Shown in pieces: positions 9,200-19,040 of a DNA stretch of 64,000 bases. This DNA is from Vibrio brasiliensis LMG 20546 (lineage in GTDB: Bacteria; Pseudomonadota; Gammaproteobacteria; Enterobacterales; Vibrionaceae), in the NCBI RefSeq assembly GCF_000189255.1, contig NZ_AEVS01000116.1:35913-99912 (forward strand). The letters are read 5' to 3'. Within the stretch, counting starts at the first letter, position 1; the number at the start of each line of letters is the position of its first letter. The notes under the pieces were generated by a model, which had not been told where the DNA came from, did no database searches, and saw only the letters and a program-made list of their open reading frames with translations. The position numbers and the translations under genes were made by a program.

Positions 9200-10159
9200 T
9201 TAACGGTTAGTAATTAACTGAGCCATCATCTCAATATGTAAGTCGTCGTCGTTAAGACAAGGGATATAGGTGAATTGCTCACCACCGTGCTCAGTGAAAA
9301 TCTCGCAACATTGGTCGGAAAGCTCTTCCAGTGTTTCAAGACAGTCAACAGAGAAAGCTGGAGCAAGAATATCGAGTTTCTTAATGCCTTTACCTGGTAA
9401 TTTTTCCAGAGTTTTGTCGGTATATGGCTGCAGCCACTCTTCACGACCAAAGCGAGACTGGTAGGTCATACCAATTTGGTTTGGAGCCAAGCCAAGTTCG
9501 CGAGCCAGCAACGTTGTTGTCTTGTCACAATGTTGCGGATAGATATCACCATTGTCGGCATAGCGTTTAGGAATGCCGTGATAAGAGCAAAGTAGGTAGT
9601 CACCTTTGCCATTCTCTTGCCATGAGCGTCGCACGCTCTCCGCAAGTGCCTTAATGTAGAGAGGATGATCGTGATAATCGCGAACAAACTGATAGTTTGG
9701 CACGACCGGCATCTTCTTAAAGGCTTTAGTCAAACCATCAGAAACAGCCGCTGTCGTTGTACCTGAATACTGAGGATATAAAGGCAGAACAATAATGTCT
9801 TCCACACCTTGTGCCACTAGCGCTTCTAGTCCGGTTTGTAGGCTAGGATTGCCATAAGTCATACCCAGTTCAACGGGCATATCAATTAAAGCTTTTAGCT
9901 TCTCGACCTGCCTTTTTGAATAGACCATCAATGGCGATCCTTGCTCCATCCACACTGACTGATACAGCTTAGCCACTTTCGGTGCACGGATAGGTAGTAT
10001 CACACCATGCAAAATCGGACACCACAACCAGCGCGTCATATCGACCACTCGTTTGTCATGGAGGAACTGACCCAAAAATTGCTTCACTGCCGGGGCCGTT
10101 GCTTCATCAGGGGTACCCAGGTTAACGAGTAGCACACCTTGTCTCTTACTATTTTGCAT
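9200..10159 (-). CDS. hemH: Ferrochelatase
   Basis: This 319-residue enzyme inserts Fe(II) into protoporphyrin IX, the last step of protoheme synthesis, at the inner face of the cytoplasmic membrane. The N-terminal [12 protein letters not shown], the central signature SYHGIPKRY with catalytic His194, and the acidic pocket segment [10 protein letters not shown] with Glu275 are all present. Length and motifs match the bacterial family. It lies downstream of adk on the same strand, but a strong terminator (10225-10250) lies between them, so hemH likely has a separate promoter in the short gap. Confidence 0.97.
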   Translation of the reverse strand: MQNSKRQGVLLVNLGTPDEATAPAVKQFLGQFLHDKRVVDMTRWLWCPILHGVILPIRAPKVAKLYQSVWMEQGSPLMVYSKRQVEKLKALIDMPVELGMTYGNPSLQTGLEALVAQGVEDIIVLPLYPQYSGTTTAAVSDGLTKAFKKMPVVPNYQFVRDYHDHPLYIKALAESVRRSWQENGKGDYLLCSYHGIPKRYADNGDIYPQHCDKTTTLLARELGLAPNQIGMTYQSRFGREEWLQPYTDKTLEKLPGKGIKKLDILAPAFSVDCLETLEELSDQCCEIFTEHGGEQFTYIPCLNDDDLHIEMMAQLITNR

Positions 10160-10224
10160 AGCTTCCTATCGATTCTAAAATGGTTGTTTACGTATTTAAG
10201 ATCTTGATAGATCACGTATAAGCA

Positions 10225-10250
10225 TAAAAAAAGCGACCTTGTCAGGTCGC
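10225..10250 (-). terminator. Terminator of adk
   Basis: Stem GCGACCT / AGGTCGC with a 4-nt loop is followed on the minus strand by seven T residues. This is a canonical intrinsic terminator between adk and hemH. Confidence 0.9.
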
Positions 10251-10289
10251 CTTCACTATAACAAATTTTCAAAATTCGCTGTTAGCTAT

Positions 10290-11206
<917 letters not shown>

Positions 11207-11233
11207 AAAAAGCCCGCAAGATGCGAGCTTTTT
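11207..11233 (-). terminator. Terminator of htpG
   Basis: Stem AAAAAGCCCGCA / TGCGAGCTTTTT, with one mismatch and a 3-nt loop, ends in a T-run on the minus strand 15 bp after the htpG stop. Confidence 0.85.
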
Positions 11234-11248
11234 GGCAATTTTGAGCTA

Positions 11249-13153
11249 TTAGCCCTTAGTCAAAAGCGAGTTGATAGCGCCTAAGAATTGCGACGGATCA
11301 TCCATAGAACCTCGCTCAGCTAACATAGCTTGACCAAGCAGAAGCTCAACCCAACGACCAAACGCTTCTTCGTCAGCTTCATCAGCCATACGCTTAACTA
11401 AAGCGTGCTCTGGGTTGATCTCGAAGATGTACTTCACTTCTGGAGCAGCCTGACCAGCAGCTTCCAATAGTTTCGCCATCTGAGTTCCCATTTCAAAGTC
11501 GTCAGTAACAACCACCGCTGGCGTTGTCGCTAGCTTGAAGGTCGTACGAACTTCTTTAACACGGTCGCCTAAATACTCTTTAGTACGTTCAACGACAGAC
11601 TTAAACTCTTCTTCAGTCTCTTTCTGTTTCTCTTTCTCAGCTTCATCTTCAAACTTGCTGAGATCCAGACCCGCTTTAGTGATTGACTGGAATTGCTTAC
11701 CATCAAACTCAGTCAGGTAGTTCATCAGCCACTCATCGATGCGGTCAAACATCAGAATAACTTCAATACCTTTAGCTCTGAATTGCTCTAAGTGAGGGCT
11801 GTTCTTCGCCGCTGCATAGCTATCTGCAGTAAGGTAGTAGATCTTATCCTGACCTTCTTTCATGCGCTCAATGTAAGAGGCAAGACCGACCGTTTGATCT
11901 GCTGAGTCAACTTCTGTAGAGGCAAAACGTAGCAGCGCAGCAACTTTCTCTTTGTTGCTCATATCTTCTGCCGGGCCTTCTTTTAGTACCAGGCCAAACT
12001 CTTTCCAGAATGACTGGTATTTCTCTTCGTCATTCTTTGCCATACGCTCAAGCATAGTCAGAACACGCTTCGTACAGGCGTTACGCAGAGATTGAGTCAC
12101 TTTGTTATCTTGCAGAATTTCGCGCGAAACGTTTAGCGGTAGATCGTTTGAATCTATTAAGCCACGAACGAAGCGCAGGTAAGACGGCATAAACTGTTCA
12201 GCGTCATCCATGATGAATACACGCTGCACGTACAGTTTTAAACCTGACTTATGGTCGCGGTTCATCATATCCCACGGAGCTTTAGCCGGGATGTAAAGCA
12301 GACTTGTGTAGTCGTTTTTACCTTCGACACGGTTATGACTCCAAACCAGCGGATCAGCAAAGTCGTGAGAGACGTGTTTATAAAACTCCTGGTATTCTTC
12401 TTCAGAGATATCAGACTTATTGCGTGTCCATAGTGCTTGAGCTTTGTTGATTTGCTCCCACTTTTTCTCGCCAGTCTCTTTACCTTCTTCATCACGAACC
12501 GCAGTTTGGATCGCAACTGGAATACCAATATGGTCAGAGTACTTGCTGATCACTTCACGCAGACGCCATTCATTGAGGAATTCTTTACCTTCTTCACGCA
12601 TATGAAGAACGATATCGGTACCACGTGTCTCTTTCGAGATAGTTTCGATGGTGTACTCACCTTCACCAGCCGAATGCCACTGTACCGCCTCATCCACCGC
12701 AAGGCCCGCTGCACGAGTACGGACGGTTACTGCATCAGCGACAATGAATGCCGAATAGAAACCAACACCAAACTGGCCAATCAATTGAGAGTCTTTCGAC
12801 TGGTCTTCAGATAGCTTAGAGAAGAACTCAGCAGTGCCTGACTTCGCGATCGTACCCAAGTGTTCGATCACATCGTCACGGCTCATACCGATACCGTTAT
12901 CTGAGATTGTCAGAGTGTTCGCTTCTTCATTGAAGGATAGCTTTACGCCAAGATCAGCGTCGCCTTGATAAAGATCTGGATTTGACAGTGCCTGGAAGCG
13001 CAGTTTGTCAGAAGCGTCAGACGCATTAGAAATCAGCTCGCGTAAGAAAATCTCTTTGTTTGAGTACAAAGAATGAATCATTAGATGAAGTAATTGTTTT
13101 ACTTCAGACTGAAAGCCACGAGTTTCTTTATTTTGTGTTACTGTTTCGCTCAT
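11249..13153 (-). CDS. htpG: Chaperone HtpG (Hsp90 family)
   Basis: This is a 634-residue cytosolic ATP-dependent chaperone. The N-terminal GHKL ATPase fold shows [21 protein letters not shown] and the [11 protein letters not shown] lid/glycine motif; the middle and C-terminal dimerisation domains follow, and the total length is the usual one for HtpG. It is divergent from toxR, an arrangement well known from Vibrio cholerae. A sigma-32-like promoter (13233-13260) lies about 80-105 bp upstream of the ATG, consistent with heat-shock induction. A strong terminator follows the gene. Confidence 0.98.
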   Translation of the reverse strand: MSETVTQNKETRGFQSEVKQLLHLMIHSLYSNKEIFLRELISNASDASDKLRFQALSNPDLYQGDADLGVKLSFNEEANTLTISDNGIGMSRDDVIEHLGTIAKSGTAEFFSKLSEDQSKDSQLIGQFGVGFYSAFIVADAVTVRTRAAGLAVDEAVQWHSAGEGEYTIETISKETRGTDIVLHMREEGKEFLNEWRLREVISKYSDHIGIPVAIQTAVRDEEGKETGEKKWEQINKAQALWTRNKSDISEEEYQEFYKHVSHDFADPLVWSHNRVEGKNDYTSLLYIPAKAPWDMMNRDHKSGLKLYVQRVFIMDDAEQFMPSYLRFVRGLIDSNDLPLNVSREILQDNKVTQSLRNACTKRVLTMLERMAKNDEEKYQSFWKEFGLVLKEGPAEDMSNKEKVAALLRFASTEVDSADQTVGLASYIERMKEGQDKIYYLTADSYAAAKNSPHLEQFRAKGIEVILMFDRIDEWLMNYLTEFDGKQFQSITKAGLDLSKFEDEAEKEKQKETEEEFKSVVERTKEYLGDRVKEVRTTFKLATTPAVVVTDDFEMGTQMAKLLEAAGQAAPEVKYIFEINPEHALVKRMADEADEEAFGRWVELLLGQAMLAERGSMDDPSQFLGAINSLLTKG

Positions 13154-13232
13154 GATAACTCCATTAGTTCTATAGTTATCAAGCCAATACCTCGATAAAA
13201 TCGGGTGTAGTTTGGCCTAAATCTGACAGTTA

Positions 13233-13260
13233 ACATGAGGGTGACAAATGTAAATTCAAG
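13233..13260 (-). promoter_or_regulatory. Sigma-32 (heat-shock) promoter of htpG
   Basis: On the minus strand, CTTGAA (13255-13260) and CCTCATGT (13233-13240) are separated by 14 bp. The elements match the RpoH consensus CTTGAAA and CCCCATNT with few differences. Its position between htpG and toxR fits the heat-shock-linked control described for this locus in V. cholerae. Confidence 0.75.
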
Positions 13261-13417
13261 GTCAAGAATCATAAAAACAGTGTTTTTTTCCTTAATTTTT
13301 AATATCCTTGCCCTCACTAAAAAATCAAAAAATCTAAACTAGAAAGATTTGAACTAGTCTTAGTAAGCGCTTTACTAAAATAACTCTCTGAAACTTAAAA
13401 TTAAATGGCCATCATTA

Positions 13418-14284
13418 ATGAGTAATATAGGTACTAAGTTTAATCTCGCGAACAGATTTACTTTTGATCCCAATACCAACTCCCTCACAGACAAAGAAAG
13501 CGAGAATGAGCTTATTCGTTTAGGGAGTAACGAAAGCCGTATCCTTCTTTTGCTATGTGAGCAGCCAAGTGAAATCGTGTCTCGCAACGAATTACATGAC
13601 TTTGTGTGGCGTAAACAAGGCTTTGAAGTCGATGACTCAAGCCTGACACAAGCGATCTCTACACTGCGCAAACTACTAAAAGATTCGACTAAGTCACCAA
13701 TGTTCGTCAAGACGGTGCCAAAGCGTGGTTACCAGCTTATTTGTACTGTCGAACGCACAACGCCACTAATGAGTGGTGATAATGAAGTGGAAGAACCCAC
13801 TCCAGCTGTAATCGATGAGCTAGAGGTTGAACTTCAGCCATCTACTGAGCCTGTAGCAGAAGTGCCAGCCAAAGCTGTGGAACCTCAGCCGCAAGCCGCT
13901 GCGCCAGCGACTGAATCAAATGCATCTTCAGGCTTGATGGCTAAGGTGTTGATTGCGCTTGCAGTACTACTACCACTTTGCGTGGTCTTATTTACCAATC
14001 CTTCTGAGTCCAAGTTCCGCCAACTGGCTGTATTTGACAACATTCCAGTAAAAACGCCACTTAACCACCCTGATTTAAGCAGATGGTATCCATCTATCGA
14101 GCAGTGTGTGATTAAGTACAATGAGACTCATGTGGGTGAATTTGCTCCTGTTGAGGTCATTGCAACCGGTGGCCAGAACAATCAGTTAGTACTTAACTAT
14201 ATCCATGCATTGGATAACTCAGGCGAGAACGTGACTCTGCGAATCTTCGCTGAACAAAAAGATCTAAGTAAAGTTTGCCAATAG
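13418..14284 (+). CDS. toxR: Transmembrane virulence/porin regulator ToxR
   Basis: This is a 288-residue inner-membrane regulator. It has an OmpR-type winged helix (about residues 14-110, ending KTVPKRGYQLICTV), a proline/glutamate-rich linker (about 120-170), one transmembrane helix (about 174-192) and a periplasmic domain with two cysteines (C230, C287) that correspond to the conserved redox pair. ToxR activates ompU-type porin genes and senses bile and envelope state in vibrios. toxS begins 11 bp downstream, and htpG is divergent. Two porin genes in this window are candidate targets. The linker is the least conserved part, as usual. Confidence 0.97.
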   Translation: MSNIGTKFNLANRFTFDPNTNSLTDKESENELIRLGSNESRILLLLCEQPSEIVSRNELHDFVWRKQGFEVDDSSLTQAISTLRKLLKDSTKSPMFVKTVPKRGYQLICTVERTTPLMSGDNEVEEPTPAVIDELEVELQPSTEPVAEVPAKAVEPQPQAAAPATESNASSGLMAKVLIALAVLLPLCVVLFTNPSESKFRQLAVFDNIPVKTPLNHPDLSRWYPSIEQCVIKYNETHVGEFAPVEVIATGGQNNQLVLNYIHALDNSGENVTLRIFAEQKDLSKVCQ

Positions 14285-14295
14285 GAAACATTAAG

Positions 14296-14811
14296 ATGAA
14301 TCAGAAAATTGCAGCAGGCCTACTTATTGTTTCAGCACTGTTTAGCGGTTGGCTATATTGGGGCAGCGATCTTAAAGTTGAACAAGTTCTGACTTCTAAT
14401 GAGTGGCAGTCAGAGATGGTCACTGTCATAGCAGACTCTATTCAAGAGGAGTCTGTAGGGCCGTTACGTAAAGTAAACGTTGTTTCTAACGTTAAGTATC
14501 TGCCAAATAATACTTATATTCGTGTAGCAACCGTTCGCCTCTACGGTAACGATGCTGACAATGAAAGCATTATTAATATCTCCGAAACAGGTAGCTGGGA
14601 TATCAGCGATAACTACCTGCTAGTATCACCGACTGAGTTTAAAGATGTCTCTTCAGCACAAAGCAAAGACTTTACTGCAGAGCAGCTTGATCTCATTACT
14701 CAGTTGTTCAAAATGGATGCTCAGCAAAGTCGCCGTATCGATATAGTCAATACTAAAACCCTGCTCCTGACTAGCTTAAGTCACGGTTCTACGGTGCTTT
14801 TTACTAACTAA
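14296..14811 (+). CDS. toxS: ToxS, periplasmic partner of ToxR
   Basis: I place the start at 14296, where MNQKIAAGLLIVSALFSGWLY gives the expected N-terminal membrane anchor and an AGGAAA ribosome-binding sequence lies 8-12 nt upstream; an in-frame ATG at 14275 would overlap toxR. The 171-residue product has one N-terminal transmembrane helix and a periplasmic domain. ToxS binds the ToxR periplasmic domain, protects it from proteolysis and enhances its activity. It is co-transcribed with toxR and followed by a strong terminator. Confidence 0.95.
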   Translation: MNQKIAAGLLIVSALFSGWLYWGSDLKVEQVLTSNEWQSEMVTVIADSIQEESVGPLRKVNVVSNVKYLPNNTYIRVATVRLYGNDADNESIINISETGSWDISDNYLLVSPTEFKDVSSAQSKDFTAEQLDLITQLFKMDAQQSRRIDIVNTKTLLLTSLSHGSTVLFTN

Positions 14812-14818
14812 TTTCGAT

Positions 14819-14842
14819 AAAGGGGCATGATGCCCCTTTTTA
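14819..14842 (+). terminator. Terminator of toxRS
   Basis: Stem AAAGGGGCA / TGCCCCTTT with a 3-nt loop is followed by a T-run, starting 7 bp past toxS. It overlaps two in-frame ATG codons (14827, 14830) that could otherwise start the next gene. Confidence 0.88.
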
Positions 14843-14853
14843 TTAAGTATCAC

Positions 14854-15609
14854 ATGGATTGGATAAACACTTTCGGCCTATTTATTGGCTCTCTAATTGC
14901 CAATACCCTCGCATCACTGTCTGGTGGTGGTGCTGGCTTACTTCAGTTCCCACTACTGATCTTCTTTGGTCTGCCTTTTTCTATCGCCCTTGCAACCCAT
15001 AAAATCGCTAGCGTTGCCTTAGGGGTCGGGGCAGCCTACACCCACATAAAACAAAAAAACTTTAGTTATCAAGTTGCCTTATATCTGGTGCTTGTAGGCA
15101 GTATCGGTGTGATTATTGGTGCGAATATCGTTCTACTCATTCCCGATCAAATTGCTGAAACATTGCTCGGTCTGATGATACTGGCACTCGGTATATATTC
15201 ACGATTCAAACCGCAGCTTGGCCAACAAGATCTGATGCTTAATCGTCATTATAAGGGCTGGGCTATTGGTGGAGTTGGCTTAATGTTAATTGGCGTGATT
15301 AACGGCTCTTTGACCGCCGGCTCAGGTTTGCTCGTGACTCTGTTTCTTGTGCGTTGGTTTGGCTATAGCTATAAACAGGCCGTCGCCTTGACCATGTTAT
15401 GTGTTGGTTTGTTCTGGAATGGTATAGGTGGCATTGCGATGGTTCAGGCTGGAGCACCTGTATACTGGCCATGGTTGCCTGCTCTGGTGTTGGGTTCATT
15501 TTTAGGCGGCGGACTTGGGGCTTACATGACAACACGGGTCAACAATCAGGTCATCAAAGTGTGCTTTGAGATTCTCACATTTGCCGTCGGCATCAAATTA
15601 ATAATCTAG
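14854..15609 (+). CDS. TauE/SafE-family membrane exporter
   Basis: The product is a polytopic membrane protein of about 251 residues with roughly seven to eight hydrophobic segments and the family pattern of two similar halves (SGGGAGLLQFPLLIFFG near the start; NGSLTAGSGLLVTLFLVRWFG in the second half). The family exports or takes up small organic sulfonates, sulfite or related anions; the substrate here is unknown. I chose ATG 14854 because the earlier ATGs at 14827 and 14830 lie inside the toxS terminator, but no strong ribosome-binding site precedes 14854. The next gene follows after 11 bp and is probably co-transcribed. Confidence 0.85.
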   Translation: MDWINTFGLFIGSLIANTLASLSGGGAGLLQFPLLIFFGLPFSIALATHKIASVALGVGAAYTHIKQKNFSYQVALYLVLVGSIGVIIGANIVLLIPDQIAETLLGLMILALGIYSRFKPQLGQQDLMLNRHYKGWAIGGVGLMLIGVINGSLTAGSGLLVTLFLVRWFGYSYKQAVALTMLCVGLFWNGIGGIAMVQAGAPVYWPWLPALVLGSFLGGGLGAYMTTRVNNQVIKVCFEILTFAVGIKLII

Positions 15610-15620
15610 AAGGAAGAGCC

Positions 15621-15899
15621 ATGCACAAGGCTAAAATTGATATCTATTACTGCCGCCAGTGTAACTGGATGCTACGTTCGACCTGGCTGAGTCAGGAACT
15701 ACTGCACACCTTTAGCGAAGAGATATCTTCAGTGTCACTTCACCCTGATACAGGAGGAAGATTTGAAATACACTGCAATGGGGAGATGATCTGGGAACGT
15801 AAACGAGATGGCGGTTTTCCCGAAGCCAAAGTACTCAAGCAGCGCGTCAGGGATCTGATCGACCCTGAGCGCGACCTTGGTCACTCTGATAGTAAATAA
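15621..15899 (+). CDS. SelT/SelW/SelH-type thioredoxin-like protein (cysteine form)
   Basis: This 92-residue protein has the Rdx-family N-terminus IDIYYCRQCNW, with the redox pair C11-x-x-C14 in the place where the eukaryotic SelW proteins carry Cys-x-x-Sec, and the later conserved segment GGFPEAKVLKQRVRD. It is predicted to be a small cytosolic thioredoxin-fold oxidoreductase; physiological substrates are unknown. A GGAAGAG ribosome-binding site precedes the ATG, and the gene lies 11 bp after the TauE-like gene. It converges on yfcE with only about 30 bp between them. Confidence 0.85.
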   Translation: MHKAKIDIYYCRQCNWMLRSTWLSQELLHTFSEEISSVSLHPDTGGRFEIHCNGEMIWERKRDGGFPEAKVLKQRVRDLIDPERDLGHSDSK

Positions 15900-15932
15900 C
15901 CCTTGTATAGCTAAATTGTCGCCACTGCTAGA

Positions 15933-16493
15933 TTAAGCGGACTGCGACTCTAGTTGAGTTTGCATCATGACTTGGTCATCAAAGCTCAACACTTTCAGCT
16001 CATCACCTTCGAGCATACCGTAGCTTGCTGCGTGTCCCTCACGAGGGAACGTCGCTGAACCAGGGTTAAAGATGTATTGTTCACCGTCCAACTCAGCCAC
16101 TGGAATATGGCTATGGCCGTGGACAATCACATCACCAACTCGAAGTGGTGGACGCTTATTCGCGTTATAAAGATGACCATGAGTAATAAACAGACGCTGA
16201 CCACTCTCTAACATCACCCAGGCGTAATCCATCATCATAGGGAATGAAAGCAGCATCTGATCCACTTCGCTATCACAGTTTCCGCGCACAGCAATAATTC
16301 GCTCTGCATATTGGTTTAAACGCTCACTCACCGCCTGAGGGTTATACCCTTGTGGCACCGGATTGCGTGGACCGTGATTTAACGTGTCCCCTAGCAAAAC
16401 GAGTGTGTGTGCACCAGAGCGTTCAAAGGCTTGTAAAACTTGTTCAGTTGCAGGCAGAGAACCATGCAGGTCAGAGGCAAAAAAGAGTTTCAC
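15933..16493 (-). CDS. yfcE: Metallophosphoesterase YfcE-like
   Basis: This 186-residue calcineurin-like phosphodiesterase has all five metal-binding blocks: FASDLHGS, LGDTLNHGP, VRGNCDSE, FITHGHLY and VHGHSH. E. coli YfcE is a manganese-dependent phosphodiesterase with no firmly known natural substrate. The gene starts 51 bp after the CBS-domain gene on the same strand and could be the last member of the DUF1538 operon. Confidence 0.88.
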   Translation of the reverse strand: MKLFFASDLHGSLPATEQVLQAFERSGAHTLVLLGDTLNHGPRNPVPQGYNPQAVSERLNQYAERIIAVRGNCDSEVDQMLLSFPMMMDYAWVMLESGQRLFITHGHLYNANKRPPLRVGDVIVHGHSHIPVAELDGEQYIFNPGSATFPREGHAASYGMLEGDELKVLSFDDQVMMQTQLESQSA

Positions 16494-16544
16494 GACATCA
16501 TCTCCTCAAAAAATACCCTGCAGATTCTACTCTCTCATACCGGG

Positions 16545-16949
16545 TTAGTCATCTTTGACCATACCGTTAATAACGATGTTGTTGTAGCTCACCATGCCGA
16601 TCACTTTACCCTGCTCAATAACGGGTGCCCTACTAATACCAAATCGTTCAAACAGGCGTGCGCAATATTTGACATTCATGTTTGGGTCTACTGATAAAGC
16701 TGGCTTGGTCATGATTTCATAGATATTGGTGCGTTCTGGAGAACGATTCTGAGCGAGCACCTTCTTGGCAATGTCATTCATTAACACCACACCATACTCG
16801 TCATCATCATTGCGCTTATCGACAACCAGAGCTTTAACTTCATGACTGCGTGCCATTTGAATGCCCTCTTTGACCGTGGTTAAGCCATCAATAATCACGT
16901 AGTTGCTTGTCATTACATCCCGCACACGGACTTTCACATGCTCTGTCAT
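16545..16949 (-). CDS. CBS-domain pair protein
   Basis: The 134 residues are almost entirely two CBS motifs (about 8-66 and 75-130; VRDVMTSNYVIIDGLTTVKEG and IMTKPALSVDPN...GISRAPVIEQGKVIGMVS). Such Bateman modules bind adenine nucleotides and gate partner proteins. The ATG overlaps the stop codon of the PII-like gene by 4 bp (ATGA), so translation is coupled. With two upstream DUF1538 membrane genes, it is best read as a cytosolic sensor subunit of that transport system; this last step is inference. Confidence 0.85.
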   Translation of the reverse strand: MTEHVKVRVRDVMTSNYVIIDGLTTVKEGIQMARSHEVKALVVDKRNDDDEYGVVLMNDIAKKVLAQNRSPERTNIYEIMTKPALSVDPNMNVKYCARLFERFGISRAPVIEQGKVIGMVSYNNIVINGMVKDD

Positions 16950-17296
16950 ATCTCATCCTCCACAACTTTTGTTAGTTTCTCGACCTGATGGGCGACACCC
17001 ACCGCATCTTCAATATCGATCTGAATCGCAATCCCCTGTCCGGACTCCTGGTCAAACTCCCCCACCTCATTGATCGTTTCTAAGATATGTCGTGACAGGT
17101 GTTCCTCGACAACAAAAAGTAGTACGTCTTTTTGTACATCCAGAGTCAGACCAAAAAAGGTTCTTTTCTGATTGAGCCCTTCACCACGAGCATTGTTAAT
17201 CACGGTGGCTCCGGTAGCACCAGCGTTTCTCGCTGCGTCTAGAACAACATCTGTTTTACTGTCTTCGACAAATGCTATAAGTAATTTAAAGCGCAT
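16946..17296 (-). CDS. PII-like signalling protein
   Basis: I place the start at 17296 ([14 protein letters not shown]), giving 116 residues; the frame stays open further upstream inside the preceding gene. The beta-alpha-beta pattern, the turn GATGATVINNARGEG at the T-loop position and the later ESGQGIAIQIDIEDAVGV at the B-loop position resemble PII (GlnB/GlnK) proteins. The T-loop is short and lacks the uridylylated tyrosine region, so it is a PII-like relative, not a nitrogen PII. The start overlaps the end of the DUF1538 gene by 11 bp. Confidence 0.8.
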   Translation of the reverse strand: MRFKLLIAFVEDSKTDVVLDAARNAGATGATVINNARGEGLNQKRTFFGLTLDVQKDVLLFVVEEHLSRHILETINEVGEFDQESGQGIAIQIDIEDAVGVAHQVEKLTKVVEDEI

Positions 17297-18080
17297 TTTC
17301 CTTTTCCTCCTTCTCAGCGCCTTTGTTAAGCCACTGAGTGATTTGTGCATATCCCATTACTGAGATCATGGGAAATAAACTCGCAAAGGCGATCAATCCG
17401 AACCCATCTATCATTGGGCTTCGTCCCGGTACCGTTGAGGCTAACCCCAAGCCTAACGCGGCAACTAAAGGAACCGTCACCGTTGATGTTGTTACCCCGC
17501 CCGAATCATAAGCCAATGGAATAATCAGTTTTGGCGCATAGAAGGTCTGTATAACCACCACCACATAACCGACAATGATGTAATAGTGGATAGGGTCACC
17601 AACCACAATGCGGTAACTACCTAAAGAGATGCCAAATGCCACGCCTAACGCCACTGCAACTCGCAAGCCGTTGACGCTAATACTGCCAGCAGAGACTTGA
17701 TTGGCTTTAATTGCTACTGCGATCAACGAAGGTTCAGCAATGGTGGTACTAAAGCCAATAAAGAAGGCAAACAGGTAAACCCAGTAATAGTCGATCCACT
17801 CTATGCGTTCACCAATGGAAACTCGAAACTCAGCAATAAAGTCTGGTGCTGTTAGCTGCGTTGCCATTGTTTCACCAAGTGGAAATAGAGCCAGATCAAG
17901 CCCAATCAGGAAAAGAGACAGGCCAAGAATGACGTAAAAAAAGCCGAGAATGACCTTAGGTAAGTTGTTTACCGGTCTTCTTAACACCGCAAACTGGAAG
18001 CCAAAGATAATTGTCGCGATCGGCAGAACGTCACTAATAGTGCCGATAAACACATCGATAAAGTGAGACCATTCAATCAT
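17286..18080 (-). CDS. DUF1538 membrane protein, second subunit
   Basis: This 264-residue polytopic membrane protein carries the DUF1538 hallmarks [12 protein letters not shown] and [19 protein letters not shown]. Its gene starts 4 bp inside the end of a paralogous DUF1538 gene (ATGA overlap), so the two are translated together and likely form a hetero-oligomer. A DUF1538 pair from Halomonas, named UmpAB, has been reported as a two-component Na+(Li+,K+)/H+ antiporter; whether this pair moves the same ions is not shown by sequence. PII-like and CBS genes follow with overlaps. Confidence 0.82.
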   Translation of the reverse strand: MIEWSHFIDVFIGTISDVLPIATIIFGFQFAVLRRPVNNLPKVILGFFYVILGLSLFLIGLDLALFPLGETMATQLTAPDFIAEFRVSIGERIEWIDYYWVYLFAFFIGFSTTIAEPSLIAVAIKANQVSAGSISVNGLRVAVALGVAFGISLGSYRIVVGDPIHYYIIVGYVVVVIQTFYAPKLIIPLAYDSGGVTTSTVTVPLVAALGLGLASTVPGRSPMIDGFGLIAFASLFPMISVMGYAQITQWLNKGAEKEEKENAL

Positions 18081-18811
18081 GCGACCACCATTCCATAGAC
18101 CATGACGAACATCATTGGCAACAGTGAAGCAAATGCGATCAAACCGAACCCATCGATCATCGGATTTCGCCCTTTAATAGCTGATGCGAGCCCGACACCT
18201 AATGCGGTAACGAGTGGTACAGTAATCGTTGAGGTTGTCACACCACCGGAATCATACGCGACACCAATAATACTTTGCGGGGCAAACATAGTGAGTACGA
18301 CCACACCAATATAACCACCGATAATCATGTACTGAATTGGCCAGCCTTTGAGGATTCGCAGCACACCGAGCAAGATGGCAATTCCGACCGAAAGAGCAAC
18401 CGTATATCGCAATCCGTTCGCATAGTCTTCCATCGCCTGCTCTTGGTAGGCGATCATCCCTCCTTCTGCGGCCACTTCTGCAGCTTCGTCAGCCACTGCA
18501 GTCAAGGCTGGCTCTGCTACTGTGGTTCCAAATCCCAGGCAGAAAGCAAAGGTTAGCAGCCAAAACACACTACCTTTGCGTGCAAATGCTTGTGCCATTG
18601 TCTCGCCGATTGGAAATAACCCCATCTCTAAGCCGAAGATAAAAAAGGTTAAACCAAACACCACCAGCACTAAGCCAAACAAAATTGAGACTAAATTGGG
18701 TAATGGTTCCTGCAATACCACTAGTTGAAAGAACGCGATCACCACCACTATGGGCATCAAATCTCTCAAGCTTCCTAATAGCGCTTTCGCTAACGCTGTC
18801 ACTGCCTGCAC
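18077..18811 (-). CDS. DUF1538 membrane protein, first subunit
   Basis: The frame is open to a TTG at 18865 and an ATG at 18856, but I prefer GTG at 18811. A GGAGG ribosome-binding site lies 4 nt before it, and the resulting N-terminus aligns without gap to the neighbouring paralogue. The ATG at 18856 has no visible ribosome-binding site. The product of about 244 residues is polytopic and contains [12 protein letters not shown] and [19 protein letters not shown], the same motifs as its partner. It is the first gene of a four- or five-gene operon with a second DUF1538, a PII-like and a CBS protein. Confidence 0.82.
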   Translation of the reverse strand: MQAVTALAKALLGSLRDLMPIVVVIAFFQLVVLQEPLPNLVSILFGLVLVVFGLTFFIFGLEMGLFPIGETMAQAFARKGSVFWLLTFAFCLGFGTTVAEPALTAVADEAAEVAAEGGMIAYQEQAMEDYANGLRYTVALSVGIAILLGVLRILKGWPIQYMIIGGYIGVVVLTMFAPQSIIGVAYDSGGVTTSTITVPLVTALGVGLASAIKGRNPMIDGFGLIAFASLLPMMFVMVYGMVVA

Positions 18812-19040
18812 ATAACCTCCTGTTATAGTCCCTGCAATATCCTTACTTATTAGCATGACAAACAAAAAACGTTTCGAATGTGATTACTGCAACGTAGAAG
18901 AGGAGAAACGTAACAAAATGTTAAATTTGTGATATTGGCACAAGTGATCACTTTTCACGCTAAGTCGCTATAATTAGTAACAATAGTTGACTATGGTTAA
19001 ACCTCATCGAGGTTAACGTTAATCATGATAAGGACAGGAA

